Shown here: positions 18,936 to 33,148 of the stretch, piece by piece
Layout of the letters: each line of letters begins with the position of its first letter
Numbering within the stretch: position 1 is the stretch's first letter
DNA from: Variovorax sp. OV700
Lineage (GTDB): Bacteria > Pseudomonadota > Gammaproteobacteria > Burkholderiales > Burkholderiaceae_C
DNA: 64,000 nucleotides
Assembly (NCBI RefSeq): GCF_900099805.1
Contig: NZ_FNDR01000004.1
Location: 372,001 to 436,000, forward strand
Reading direction: 5' to 3'
The notes under the pieces: model-generated
The model's database searches: none
What the model saw: the letters and a program-made list of their open reading frames with translations, nothing else
Told to the model about the DNA's origin: nothing
Program-made: the position numbers and the translations under genes

Positions 18936-19982
18936 TCAGCCGACGGTCTGGTCGAAACCTTCGAGCACGTTGACGGCGTTGACGCCCACTTCGGCCACCG
19001 CATAGCCGCCTTCGAACACGAACACCGTCGGCAATCCGGCGCGTGCCAGGTCTTCGCCCATGCGCAGGTAGTCGTCGCTCTTGAGCTTGAAGCCCGAGAT
19101 CGGATCGCCCTCGAAGGTGTCGACGCCGAGCGAGACCACCAGCGCCCCGGCCTTCACCGCCGCGATGCGGTCGAGCGCCGTCTTCAGCGCCGCGCGCCAG
19201 GTCGCGAAGTCGGTGCCGCGCGCCAGCGGCAGGTTGTGGTTGAAGCCTTCCCCGGCACCCGCGCCGCGCTCGTCGGCATGGCCGAGGTAGTAGGGATAGT
19301 CGGTCAGCGGATCGCCATGCAGGCTCGCGAAATGCACGTCGCTGCGCTCGTAGAAGATGGCCTGCGTGCCGTTGCCGTGGTGGTAGTCCACGTCGAGCAC
19401 GGCAACGCGCGCCACGCCCGCATCGCGCAGCGCCTGCGCGGCCACCGCGGCGTTGTTGAGAAAGCAGTAGCCGCCGAAGAAATCGGCGCCCGCATGATGG
19501 CCGGGCGGCCGCGTGAGCGCAAAAGCCGAGCGCTGGCCGGCGATGACGCGCTGCGTTGCCGTCCATGCGCAAGCCGCACCGTGGCGCGCGGCGGTCCAGC
19601 TGCCGACGGTCAACGGCGTGCCCGCATCGAACCCAAACAGGCCCATGCGCGCCGGAAAGCTCTTGGGCAGCACATCGGTGCGCATGCCGCGCGTGGGCCA
19701 GTACGAAGGCAGGGCATCGCGCGACACATTGCCCGGATCGAGCGCCACCCATTCGTCCCAGGCATGCGCGATGAAGTCCAGGTAGCGCGGCGCATGCACC
19801 TTGGCCAGCAGCGCTTCATCGAAGGCGTCGGGCATCTGCAGCGGGCCGAGGCCGCGGCGCTCCAGTTCATGCTTCACATGGTCGACGCGGGCGGGCACCT
19901 CAAAGCACGGCACCAGCTCGCCACGGAACATTTCGACTTTGCCTTGATGCAGTGCGTGCTGGTCGTTGTAAATGGTGAGCAT
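18936..19982 (-). CDS. Histone deacetylase family / acetylpolyamine amidohydrolase-like protein
   Basis: 348-residue zinc amidohydrolase of the arginase/deacetylase fold. The active-site motifs are RPPGHHAG (tandem histidines), DVDYHHGNGTQAIF (Asp and His zinc ligands) and FEGGYA near the end. Bacterial relatives deacetylate acetylated polyamines or similar small amides. It lies 7 bp after the ornithine cyclodeaminase gene, which suggests a shared pathway of diamine or basic amino acid use. ATG 19982 is taken; an ATG six codons upstream would overlap the previous gene. Confidence 0.88.
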   Translation of the reverse strand: MLTIYNDQHALHQGKVEMFRGELVPCFEVPARVDHVKHELERRGLGPLQMPDAFDEALLAKVHAPRYLDFIAHAWDEWVALDPGNVSRDALPSYWPTRGMRTDVLPKSFPARMGLFGFDAGTPLTVGSWTAARHGAACAWTATQRVIAGQRSAFALTRPPGHHAGADFFGGYCFLNNAAVAAQALRDAGVARVAVLDVDYHHGNGTQAIFYERSDVHFASLHGDPLTDYPYYLGHADERGAGAGEGFNHNLPLARGTDFATWRAALKTALDRIAAVKAGALVVSLGVDTFEGDPISGFKLKSDDYLRMGEDLARAGLPTVFVFEGGYAVAEVGVNAVNVLEGFDQTVG

Positions 19983-19989
19983 GCCGTCA

Positions 19990-21039
19990 TCATGCCGCAC
20001 GCCGCAGCACCGCGCGGCGCCGGCCGGAGGCGGTCAGCCCGAACAGATCCTTCGGGTCATCGAGCTCGGGCACCAGCGCAATCTGCTGGCCGATGCCGCG
20101 CTCGATAGCCAGCTGATGGATGTAGCGCAGCGCGGTGTAGTCCTCCAGCGCGAAGCCGACCGAGTCGAACACCGTGACCTGGTCCGCGCTCTCGCGTCCG
20201 GGCACCTTGCCGAGCAGCACCTCCCAGAGTTCGTGCACCGGAAAGTCCGCCGGCAGCTGCTGGATCTCGCCCTCGACGCGGGTCTGCGGTTCGTACTCGA
20301 CGAACACGCGCGCCAGCCGCAGCACGTCGGGGTGCAGCTCGGTCTTGCCGGGCGAATCGCCGCCGACCGCGTTGATGTGCATGCCCGGCTCGATCATCTC
20401 GGGCGCGAGCACGATCTCGTGGCCCTGGTGTGCCGTGACCGTGGTGACGATGTCCGCGCCGCGCACGGCCTCGGCAACCGAATGGGCGCGCACCACCTCG
20501 AGCGGCGTGCAGGCGGAAAGATGGCGCACCAGTTTTTCGGTGGCGTGCGGATCGATGTCGAAAACGCGCACCTCCTCGATGCCCAGCAGCGCATGGAAAG
20601 CCAGGGCCTGGAACTCGCTTTGCGAACCATTGCCGATCAACGCCAGGCTGCGCGAGCCGGGCCGCGCCAGCGCCTGCGCCGCCATGGCCGAGGTGGCCGC
20701 GGTGCGCAGCGCAGTGGTGAGCGTGAGCTCCGACAGCAGCACGGGGTATCCCGTGTCAACCTCCGCGAGAACGCCAAAAGCCATGACTGTGGGCAGCCCG
20801 ACTGCCGTGTTGTGCGGGTGCCCGTTCACGTATTTGAAGGCGTAGGCGCCATCGTCGGCCACCGGCATCAGCTCGATCACGCCGAGGTGCGAGTGGCTGG
20901 CCACGCGCGCCTTCTTGTCGAACTCTCTCCAGCGCATGAAGTCGTCGCGCAGCGCATCGGCCAGGGCCTTGAGAAATTCTGGAACGCCGGTTTCGTCCAC
21001 CAGGCGAACCAGGCTGTGAACATCGATGAAGCGGGTCAT
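19990..21039 (-). CDS. ocd: Ornithine cyclodeaminase
   Basis: 349-residue NAD-dependent enzyme of the ornithine cyclodeaminase/mu-crystallin family, converting ornithine to proline plus ammonia. Characteristic segments are the substrate-binding KYVNGHPHNT near residue 69, LTLTTALRTAATSAMAA, and the Rossmann loop ALIGNGSQSEFQALAF. It is the first gene of the run with the deacetylase-like protein and Bug receptor. Some family members act on other amino acids, so the substrate is probable rather than certain. Confidence 0.9.
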   Translation of the reverse strand: MTRFIDVHSLVRLVDETGVPEFLKALADALRDDFMRWREFDKKARVASHSHLGVIELMPVADDGAYAFKYVNGHPHNTAVGLPTVMAFGVLAEVDTGYPVLLSELTLTTALRTAATSAMAAQALARPGSRSLALIGNGSQSEFQALAFHALLGIEEVRVFDIDPHATEKLVRHLSACTPLEVVRAHSVAEAVRGADIVTTVTAHQGHEIVLAPEMIEPGMHINAVGGDSPGKTELHPDVLRLARVFVEYEPQTRVEGEIQQLPADFPVHELWEVLLGKVPGRESADQVTVFDSVGFALEDYTALRYIHQLAIERGIGQQIALVPELDDPKDLFGLTASGRRRAVLRRAA

Positions 21040-21157
21040 GGCATGGCTCCTTGCGTAGCCCGGGCACGGCGCTTCATCCCCTCACATGTTTACTCCACCA
21101 TGGCTGATTCAGGATGCGCCTGCGCCAAGGGTTCAAGCCATTCTGCGCCTGCCTGCA

Positions 21158-26911
<5,754 letters not shown>

Positions 26912-27081
26912 GAGTGCCTTGGGGGGTGGGGCAAACATTCTAGGGAGTGGCAAGTGTCGGATTCGTGCACTCCGTCACATGATCCACGCCCGCGCAGGGG
27001 TTTGTACCAATTCAGTTTTAGACACTTTAAGTAACAAATAGTACCTTTGCTTGCGTTTCCAACTGCATTGGGAAGTTATCC

Positions 27082-28188
27082 ATGAAGAAGCTGCATGTGC
27101 TTTGTGCCGCCGTGTTGGCACTGGCCGCGACGGCCGCGCCCGCCCAGATCCTGATCGGCCAGACGGCGGGCCTGACCGGTTCGGTGGCCGCCGGCGTGAA
27201 TGAAACCATCACCGGCTCCCAGCTGGTGATCGATGCCGTGAACGCGCAAGGCGGCCTCCACGGCGAAAAGATCGAGGTCCTGCGCATGGACGACGGCTTC
27301 GACGTCAAGCGCGCGAGCGAGAACGCCCGCGTGCTGATCGAAGAGAAGAAGGTGGTAGCGCTCTTCATGAGCCGCGGCACCCCGCATTCGCAAGCCATCA
27401 TCCCCTGGCTCGACAAGTACGACGTGGCGCTGGTCGGCCCTTCCACCGGGGCCATGGCGCTGCACAAGCCGGTTCAAAAGCACGTGTTCAACGTGCGCGC
27501 CACCTACCAGCGCGAAGCCGAGAAGGCGATCCAGCACCTGCTCACCACCGGCATCGCGCGCATCGCGGTGGTGCACGTGACCGACTCTTTCGGGCAGGAC
27601 GCGCTCGAAGGCGCCATGACGGGCTTTGCCAAGGCACAGGCCAAACCCGTGGTCACCGTGCCGGCTGACCGCGAAAAGCCCGACTACAAGACCATCGTGC
27701 CCGCCATCAAGGAGGCCAATGCGCAGGCCGTGCTGTGGATCGGCTCGGGCGCTGCCGTGGTCGACGGCATCAAGGCGCTGCGCGCCTCGGGGTCGGCGGC
27801 GCAGGTGGTTACCTTGTCGAACAACGCCGCGTCGGGGTTCATCAAGCAACTGGGCGAAGCGAGCAAAGGGGTGATCGTGACCCAGGTGTTCCCGAACGAG
27901 CGCTCCATCAGCTACCCCATGGTCAAGGAAGCGCTCGCGCTGGCGCAGGCCAAGGGCCAGACCGAACTCTCCCCGGCCGCCCTCGAGGGCTTTGCCGCGG
28001 CCAAGGTGCTGGTCGAAGCGCTGCGCCGCGCCGGCCCCAAGCCGACGCGCGCCAAGGTGCTTACGGCGCTCGAAAGCCTTCGCGCTTACGACCTCGGCGG
28101 CCTGGAAGTGAGCTATTCGCCGCAGGACCATTCAGGCATCGATTTCGCCGACCTGGCGATCATCAGCGACGGCCGGTTCAAGCGCTAG
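27082..28188 (+). CDS. ABC transporter substrate-binding protein, branched-chain amino acid (LivK) type
   Basis: 368-residue periplasmic receptor. A signal peptide (MKKLHVLCAAVLALAATAAPA, about 21 residues) is followed by ILIGQTAGLTGSVAAGVNETITG, the start of the peripla_BP_6/LivK fold. The rest (VVALFMSRGTPHSQAI, VALVGPSTGAMALHKP) is typical of Burkholderiales orphan receptors for amino acids or aromatic acids. No permease or ATPase genes adjoin. The 170-bp gap to the divergent uvrA is AT-rich near 27005-27040 and probably holds promoters; I could not place hexamers confidently. Confidence 0.88.
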   Translation: MKKLHVLCAAVLALAATAAPAQILIGQTAGLTGSVAAGVNETITGSQLVIDAVNAQGGLHGEKIEVLRMDDGFDVKRASENARVLIEEKKVVALFMSRGTPHSQAIIPWLDKYDVALVGPSTGAMALHKPVQKHVFNVRATYQREAEKAIQHLLTTGIARIAVVHVTDSFGQDALEGAMTGFAKAQAKPVVTVPADREKPDYKTIVPAIKEANAQAVLWIGSGAAVVDGIKALRASGSAAQVVTLSNNAASGFIKQLGEASKGVIVTQVFPNERSISYPMVKEALALAQAKGQTELSPAALEGFAAAKVLVEALRRAGPKPTRAKVLTALESLRAYDLGGLEVSYSPQDHSGIDFADLAIISDGRFKR

Positions 28189-28254
28189 ACCTGCAGCGCT
28201 GGCGCCCCGCCGCAGCGGGGTGGCGCGGCCCTGGAAACGACTTTCTCTTTCCCT

Positions 28255-28401
28255 TTACTTGGGAGCTGCAGCAGGCGCAGGTTCATGCGTTGCGTCGCCA
28301 CCGTGCTTCTCGCCCGACATGTCGATCTTGTCGCCGCCTTTCGAGATGACATACAGCGCAATGGCGGCAAAGATGATGAAGCCGACAACGAGTTTCCACA
28401 T
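28255..28401 (-). CDS. Small membrane protein, 48 residues, unknown function
   Basis: Short gene: ATG 28401 is preceded by AGGAG at a normal distance and ends with TAA. Residues 3-20 (KLVVGFIIFAAIALYVIS) form one transmembrane helix; a charged linker (KGGDKIDMSGEKHGGD) and a Pro/Ala-rich tail follow. The shape (single N-terminal helix, small soluble tail) recalls accessory peptides of transporters or respiratory complexes. I do not recognise the family. It follows the MHS transporter gene on the same strand, but a hairpin terminator lies between them. Confidence 0.65.
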   Translation of the reverse strand: MWKLVVGFIIFAAIALYVISKGGDKIDMSGEKHGGDATHEPAPAAAPK

Positions 28402-28437
28402 GGGTCTGTCTCCTGATGATGATGTGAGGGGCTCAAG

Positions 28438-28470
28438 AAAAAGGCCTCATGCCGACGGCATGAAGCCCCT
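28438..28470. terminator. Terminator after the MHS transporter gene
   Basis: The inverted repeat GGCCTCATGCC-GAC-GGCATGAAGCC has one mismatch. It is preceded by a run of A and followed by CCTTT; on the minus strand it ends in a U-run, just after the transporter stop codon. Confidence 0.7.
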
Positions 28471-28518
28471 TTGTTGAACGGAGGGCCGGCTTGCGCCACC
28501 CTCCTTCTGAACCTGCGT

Positions 28519-30213
28519 TCAATCGTTCGCGTAGATGTCGACGTCCTTGGTTTCCCGGATGAACAGCGTGCCGATGACCAGCGTCATCGCCGCGATGATG
28601 ATCGGATACCAGAGGCCGTTGTACATGTTGCCGGTGGTCGCCACGATGGCGAAGGCGGTGGTCGGCAGCAGGCCGCCGAACCAGCCGTTGCCGATGTGGT
28701 ACGGCAGGCTCATCGAGGTATAGCGAATGCGCGTCGGGAACAGTTCGACCAGCATCGCGGCGATGGGGCCGTACACCATCGTGACCAGCAGCACCAGCCA
28801 GAACAGCAGCGCGACGACCATCACCTTGTTCATCTTCGCGGGGTCGGCCTTGGCCGGATAGCCCGCCACCTTCAGGTCCTCGGCCACGCCCTTCTTGAAG
28901 GCGGCGATCTCCTTGGCGGAGGCTTCGTCGAACTTCAGGTTCACCACGTTGCCGATCGGCGCCTCGATGGTCTTGTCGCCGATCTTGACGATGGCCTTGG
29001 AACCGGGCGCGCCTTCGACGTTGTCGTAGCTCACCGAGTTCTGCACCAGGTAGCGCTTGGCAATGTCGCACGAGCTGCGGAAGTCGATTTCACGCGCCAC
29101 AGGGTTGCCCTGGAACGAGCACGACTTGGGATCGGCCGTCACCGTAACGCCGGCCGTGGCTTGCGCCTTGGCGAGGTCGGGGTTGGCGTAGGCCGTGATC
29201 ATCTTGAAGACCGGGAAGTAGGTCACCACGGCCAGCAGGCAGCCGGCCATGATGATCGGCTTGCGGCCGATCTTGTCCGACAGCGTGCCGAACACCACGA
29301 AGAACGGCGTACCGATCAACAGCGAGGCGGCGATCATCAGGTTGGCGGTCGTGGGATCGACCTTGAGCTGCTGCGTCAGGAAGAAGAGCGCGTAGAACTG
29401 GCCCGTGTACCAGACCACGGCCTGGCCGGCGGTCAGGCCGACCAGCGCCAGGATCACGATCTTGAGGTTCTTCCACTGGCCGAAGGATTCGGACAGCGGC
29501 GCCTTCGAGGTCTTGCCCTCGGCCTTCATCTTCTGGAAGGCGGGCGATTCGCTCAGCGAAAGGCGAATCCACACCGAGATGCCCAGCAGCGCGATCGACA
29601 CCAGGAACGGAACGCGCCAGCCCCACTCGCCGAACGCCTGTTCGCCGAGCCAGGTGCGCACGCCCAGGATGACCAGCAGGCTCAGGAACAGGCCGAGCGT
29701 GGCAGTGGTCTGGATCCACGAGGTGTAGGCGCCGCGCTTGCCGTGCGGCGAATGCTCGGCCACGTAGGTGGCTGCACCGCCGTACTCGCCGCCGAGCGCA
29801 AGGCCCTGCAGCATGCGCAGCGCGATCAGGATCACCGGCGCCGCAACGCCGATGGTCGCGTAGCTGGGCAACAGGCCGACGATGAATGTCGACAAGCCCA
29901 TGATCAGGATCGTGACCAGGAAGGTGTACTTGCGCCCGATCATGTCGCCGAGCCGGCCGAACACGATGGCGCCGAACGGCCGCACCAGGAAGCCTGCGGC
30001 AAACGCCAGCAGTGCAAAGATGAAGGCCGCGCCCGCATCCAGACCGCTGAAGAATTGCTTCGCGATGATCGCGGCCAGCGAGCCGTAAAGGTAGAAGTCG
30101 TACCACTCGAACACCGTGCCAAGGGAGGAAGCGAAGATGACCTTCTTTTCCTCCGCGGACATGGGCCGGGGGGCCGGGTGCGGCATCCCCCTCGAATCCA
30201 GTGTTGCTGCCAT
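28519..30213 (-). CDS. MFS metabolite:H+ symporter (MHS family) with large periplasmic insertion
   Basis: 564-residue transporter of the ShiA/ProP/KgtP type, importing an organic acid or related solute with protons. Family marks are SLGTVFEWYDFYLYGSLAA at the first helix, GRLGDMIGRKYTFLVTI in loop 2-3 and the matching SDKIGRKPIIM in loop 8-9. An insertion of about 120 residues (about 335-455) splits the C-terminal half. It is hydrophilic and contains two cysteines (KSCSFQG and RSSCDIA) that might form a disulfide outside the membrane. Usual members are about 430-450 residues. ATG 30213 has an AGGAG site. Confidence 0.88.
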   Translation of the reverse strand: MAATLDSRGMPHPAPRPMSAEEKKVIFASSLGTVFEWYDFYLYGSLAAIIAKQFFSGLDAGAAFIFALLAFAAGFLVRPFGAIVFGRLGDMIGRKYTFLVTILIMGLSTFIVGLLPSYATIGVAAPVILIALRMLQGLALGGEYGGAATYVAEHSPHGKRGAYTSWIQTTATLGLFLSLLVILGVRTWLGEQAFGEWGWRVPFLVSIALLGISVWIRLSLSESPAFQKMKAEGKTSKAPLSESFGQWKNLKIVILALVGLTAGQAVVWYTGQFYALFFLTQQLKVDPTTANLMIAASLLIGTPFFVVFGTLSDKIGRKPIIMAGCLLAVVTYFPVFKMITAYANPDLAKAQATAGVTVTADPKSCSFQGNPVAREIDFRSSCDIAKRYLVQNSVSYDNVEGAPGSKAIVKIGDKTIEAPIGNVVNLKFDEASAKEIAAFKKGVAEDLKVAGYPAKADPAKMNKVMVVALLFWLVLLVTMVYGPIAAMLVELFPTRIRYTSMSLPYHIGNGWFGGLLPTTAFAIVATTGNMYNGLWYPIIIAAMTLVIGTLFIRETKDVDIYAND

Positions 30214-30243
30214 ATGCGTCGTCTCCTGTGTATGCGTTCGTGT

Positions 30244-30264
30244 CGGTCCCGGCATTCGGGACCG
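30244..30264. promoter_or_regulatory. Perfect 8-bp-arm palindrome in the MHS transporter leader
   Basis: CGGTCCCG-GCATT-CGGGACCG, located 31-51 bp upstream of the transporter ATG. It may be an operator or an mRNA hairpin; no U-run follows, so it is not a terminator. The rest of 30265-30380 shows no gene. Confidence 0.4.
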
Positions 30265-30380
30265 TGAAGCATTCTTGGAGGCGCGACTGACCCGAGCCTT
30301 TCGCGAAACTGAACCGACGCTTACGAATTAAGGTGAAACCCGCGGGGCTCGTTTCAGCTTGTAAGAAATCGGCCGGTTAC

Positions 30381-31025
30381 TCAGCTTTTGCTGCCGCGCA
30401 GCAAGGATGGCCGCTGGTCGGCGCCAGCCCATTCGGGGCCGTCGAACCACGCATCGCCAGCCAAGTAGGCGCTCAGCATCGCAAGGCCATCGAAACCCCA
30501 GAACAGGCGGCCGTCGACCACATAGGCCGGCGTACCGAACACGCCGAGCTGCAGCGCCTCATCGGTGTTCTGCTTGAGCAGTGCCTTGTTCTCGTCGCTG
30601 TTCATGTCGCGCTGCGGCTTCAGCTGCGCCGCCAGCGCGGCCAGGCGCGTGGCATCGCCCGCCTCTTCGCCGCCGTGCCACACGCTGCGGAAGATGGTTT
30701 CGGCCGCCAGGCGGCTGATGCTGCCGTCGCCGGAGGTCGAGAGCGCAAGCCGAAGGTGCGGAAGCGGGTTGTAGGGGTGCGAGGCCGGCATCTCGATCCG
30801 GACACCGTTCGCATGGCCGAGCCAGAGCACGTGGCGGTAGGTCCAGCTGCGCTTGGCCGGAATCTCGGCCGGGCCGAGCTGCCCGTGGTGCTTGAGGATT
30901 GCGCCGAGCAGCACCGGCTTGTAGGCCACGCTGTAGCTCAGGCCTTCGAGCGCCTCCGGCAGATGCTCGAACGCAAGGTGCGCGTAGGGCGAGATGAAGT
31001 CCAGGTAGAAGTCGATGTGCTTCAT
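30381..31025 (-). CDS. 2-hydroxychromene-2-carboxylate isomerase family protein (DsbA-like fold)
   Basis: 214-residue kappa-class GST/DsbA-like protein. It begins KHIDFYLDFISPYAHLAFEHL with the FYxDxxSPYA signature and carries VFGTPAYVVDGRLFWGFDGLAML (cis-Pro TP loop) near the C-terminus. Members isomerise hydroxychromene carboxylates in naphthalene catabolism or act as glutathione-dependent isomerases; no naphthalene genes are nearby, so the substrate is open. ATG 31025 overlaps the stop of the DUF1289 gene (ATGA). Confidence 0.85.
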   Translation of the reverse strand: MKHIDFYLDFISPYAHLAFEHLPEALEGLSYSVAYKPVLLGAILKHHGQLGPAEIPAKRSWTYRHVLWLGHANGVRIEMPASHPYNPLPHLRLALSTSGDGSISRLAAETIFRSVWHGGEEAGDATRLAALAAQLKPQRDMNSDENKALLKQNTDEALQLGVFGTPAYVVDGRLFWGFDGLAMLSAYLAGDAWFDGPEWAGADQRPSLLRGSKS

Positions 31026-31288
31026 GCGTGCGTGTCTCCTGATTCCTCGGTGACGCGCCAGATGCCGGCGCGTGCCCGCAACTCTATCGCGTGCCACACG
31101 CCGCGCCGCGCTTCGTCTTCCATCTTGCTCCAGCCCGCGATCTCGGGGATGGTGCGCAGACACCCTTCGCAGAAGCCGCTCAGGCGGTCCATGCGGCAGA
31201 CCGAGGTGCAGGGCGATGGCACCTCGCCAGCCGCGCGCTGCACGACGACGGCGCGCTCGGCCAGCGTTTGTGCGTCATCGAAATTCAC
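31022..31288 (-). CDS. DUF1289 domain protein
   Basis: 88-residue small protein with the DUF1289 pattern: PCTSVCRMD and FCEGCLRTIPEIAGW, four conserved cysteines that may bind a metal or Fe-S cluster. The conserved WSKM segment follows. Function is not established. It is translationally coupled on both sides: its ATG overlaps the YbaK-family stop (ATGA) and its stop overlaps the isomerase start. Confidence 0.82.
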   Translation of the reverse strand: MNFDDAQTLAERAVVVQRAAGEVPSPCTSVCRMDRLSGFCEGCLRTIPEIAGWSKMEDEARRGVWHAIELRARAGIWRVTEESGDTHA

Positions 31289-31776
31289 ACCACGTCCGCC
31301 ACGGGTGCGCCGGTGAGTTTCTCGAGGTCTTGCGGGCGCAGCTGGAACACCGCGTGCGGATGGCCCGCGGCCGCCCAGATCTCTTCGAAGCGGAACAGCT
31401 CACGGTCGATCAGCACCACGGGCTTCGTCACATGTCCGACCGGCGACACGCCGCCGATGGTGAAGCCGGTGCGCGCCTTCACGAATTCGGCATCGGCACG
31501 GCCGGTCTTGCCGACCAGCGCATCGACTTTCTTTTCGTCGACCCGCTTGTCGCCCGAGGTGATGACCAGCACCGCCACCTCGTCGCTCTTGCGCCTGAAA
31601 ATGATGCTCTTGGCGATCTGCCCGACCAGGATGCCGAGCGCGTCGGCCGCCTGCTGCGCGGTGCGGCAGGCGTCGTCGAGCATGCGCGGCAAGTGTGGAT
31701 GGCCCGCGTCCTGCAGCACGCGAGAAACACGTTGCACGCCTTCCGGCAGCGAATGAAGTTCGGCGCCGCACATCAC
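31285..31776 (-). CDS. YbaK/EbsC family aminoacyl-tRNA deacylase
   Basis: 163-residue editing-domain protein that hydrolyses mischarged tRNAs (relatives include YbaK acting on Cys-tRNA-Pro and ProX acting on Ala-tRNA-Pro). Visible marks are AKSIIFRRKSDEVAVLVITSGDKRVD, with the catalytic-site lysine in IAKSI, and GFTIGGVSPVGH, the GGxSPxG loop. ATG 31776 or the next codon (31773) may be the start. It is upstream member of the coupled triplet with DUF1289 and the isomerase. Confidence 0.87.
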   Translation of the reverse strand: MMCGAELHSLPEGVQRVSRVLQDAGHPHLPRMLDDACRTAQQAADALGILVGQIAKSIIFRRKSDEVAVLVITSGDKRVDEKKVDALVGKTGRADAEFVKARTGFTIGGVSPVGHVTKPVVLIDRELFRFEEIWAAAGHPHAVFQLRPQDLEKLTGAPVADVV

Positions 31777-31804
31777 ATGGCTCCCAAGGTTACTGGGGCG
31801 CTCA

Positions 31805-32725
31805 TCAGCCGGCCCTCTTTGTGCGGATCGCCTTCGACGCCCGCGAATTCGGCTCGCGCCCCAGCGCCTCGCTGATGTACACGCCCGCGTCGATCAGCTT
31901 GTCGAGATCGATGCCGGTCTCGATGCCCATGCCGTGCAGCATGTAGACCACGTCCTCGGTCGCCACGTTGCCCGTCGCACCCTTGGCGTAGGGGCAGCCG
32001 CCAAGGCCGGCGGAGGACGACTGGAAGTTCCAGACCCCCAGCTCCAGCGAGGCCAGCGTGTTGACCAGTGCCTGGCCGTAGGTATCGTGGAAGTGGCCCG
32101 AGATGTGGTCCACGCCGAAATGCGCCAGCGTGGCCTCGATGGCGGCCTGAACCTTGCGCGGCGAGCCCACGCCGATGGTGTCGGCCACGTCAACGCGCTG
32201 CACGCCGATATCCTTCATCAGCTTCGCCAGCATGCCCACACGTTCGGGTGCGATCTCGCCTTCGTACGGGCAGCCGACGGTGCACGACATGGCGCCGCGC
32301 ACGTCGATGCCTTTTTCGCGCGCCGCGGCCACCACGGGCGCGAAGCGCTCGATGCTCTCGGCAATCGAGCAGTTGATGTTCTTCTGGCTGAAAGCCTCGC
32401 TCGCAGCGCCGAACACCACGATCTCGTCGGGCCACTCTTCGCGCGGCGCGGCAATCGCGGCCTCGAAGCCCTTCATGTTGGGCGTGAGCACCGAGTAGCG
32501 CACGCCGGGCTTGCGTTGGATGCCATGCATCACCTCGGCGTTGTCGGCCATTTGCGGCACCCACTTGGGCGATACGAAGCTGGTGACCTCGATCTCCTTC
32601 AGGCCGGCGTCCTGCAGGCGGTGCACGAGGCCGATCTTCACTTCAGCCGAGACCGGCTGCTTTTCGTTCTGCAGCCCGTCGCGCGGGCCGACGTCGACGA
32701 TCTTGACTTTGGAGGGTAGCTTCAT
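31805..32725 (-). CDS. liuE: Hydroxymethylglutaryl-CoA lyase
   Basis: Splits HMG-CoA into acetoacetate and acetyl-CoA, the last step of leucine degradation. The 306-residue TIM-barrel protein shows VDVGPRDGLQNEK at the N-terminus (metal/substrate site), SCTVGCPYEG, SGHFHDTYGQAL (metal-binding histidines) and SSAGLGGCPYAKGATGN with the catalytic cysteine loop. ATG 32725 (MKLPSKVKIVDV) is the start. It lies downstream of liuD on the same strand, with an acylphosphatase and a reductase between, and completes the liu pathway. Confidence 0.95.
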   Translation of the reverse strand: MKLPSKVKIVDVGPRDGLQNEKQPVSAEVKIGLVHRLQDAGLKEIEVTSFVSPKWVPQMADNAEVMHGIQRKPGVRYSVLTPNMKGFEAAIAAPREEWPDEIVVFGAASEAFSQKNINCSIAESIERFAPVVAAAREKGIDVRGAMSCTVGCPYEGEIAPERVGMLAKLMKDIGVQRVDVADTIGVGSPRKVQAAIEATLAHFGVDHISGHFHDTYGQALVNTLASLELGVWNFQSSSAGLGGCPYAKGATGNVATEDVVYMLHGMGIETGIDLDKLIDAGVYISEALGREPNSRASKAIRTKRAG

Positions 32726-32810
32726 GGCATGTCTCTGGGTTTGCACTGAAAAGAAAAAAGCCGTCTTTCAATTGTCGGCCGTCTGCGCGCGGCGTGCTCG
32801 GCAGCGCGGT

Positions 32811-33104
32811 CTACGCCGTTCCGCGCTGCACGAAATCCGATGGCGGCTCGGCGGGCGCGGGGACCTCCGCCACATCCAGTGCACTCACCTGCGCGCCGTC
32901 CGGACCGTTGCGGGCCCACGCCGTCAACGCGTCGACCGCCACGGCCGGACCGAAGGCCAGCGCCTCCACGCTGCCGTCGCGCCGGTTGCGCACCCAGCCG
33001 CGCACGCCCAGGCGCTGTGCGGCCTGCACCATCGACCAGCGATAGCCCACACCCTGCACGAGGCCGCGGACGACGAGATGGCGGGTGACGGCGGGTGGAT
33101 TCAT
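32811..33104 (-). CDS. acyP: Acylphosphatase
   Basis: 97-residue enzyme hydrolysing carboxyl-phosphate bonds. The signature VRGLVQGVGYRWSMVQAAQRLGVRGWVRNRRDGSVEALAFG carries the catalytic arginine (GVGYR) and asparagine (WVRNRRDG). ATG 33104 starts the protein; a long frame upstream is a shadow of the reductase gene. It is 44 bp after the reductase gene on the same strand. Confidence 0.93.
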   Translation of the reverse strand: MNPPAVTRHLVVRGLVQGVGYRWSMVQAAQRLGVRGWVRNRRDGSVEALAFGPAVAVDALTAWARNGPDGAQVSALDVAEVPAPAEPPSDFVQRGTA

Positions 33105-33148
33105 GGCGTTGGCAACATCGGTACGAGGTGGGCGTTTCCAGCGCGCCT

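Noticed and set aside
26912-27081. SOS/LexA box in front of uvrA.
   Set aside because: I found no CTGTAT-N8-ACAG-like palindrome in the gap; the region is only AT-rich.
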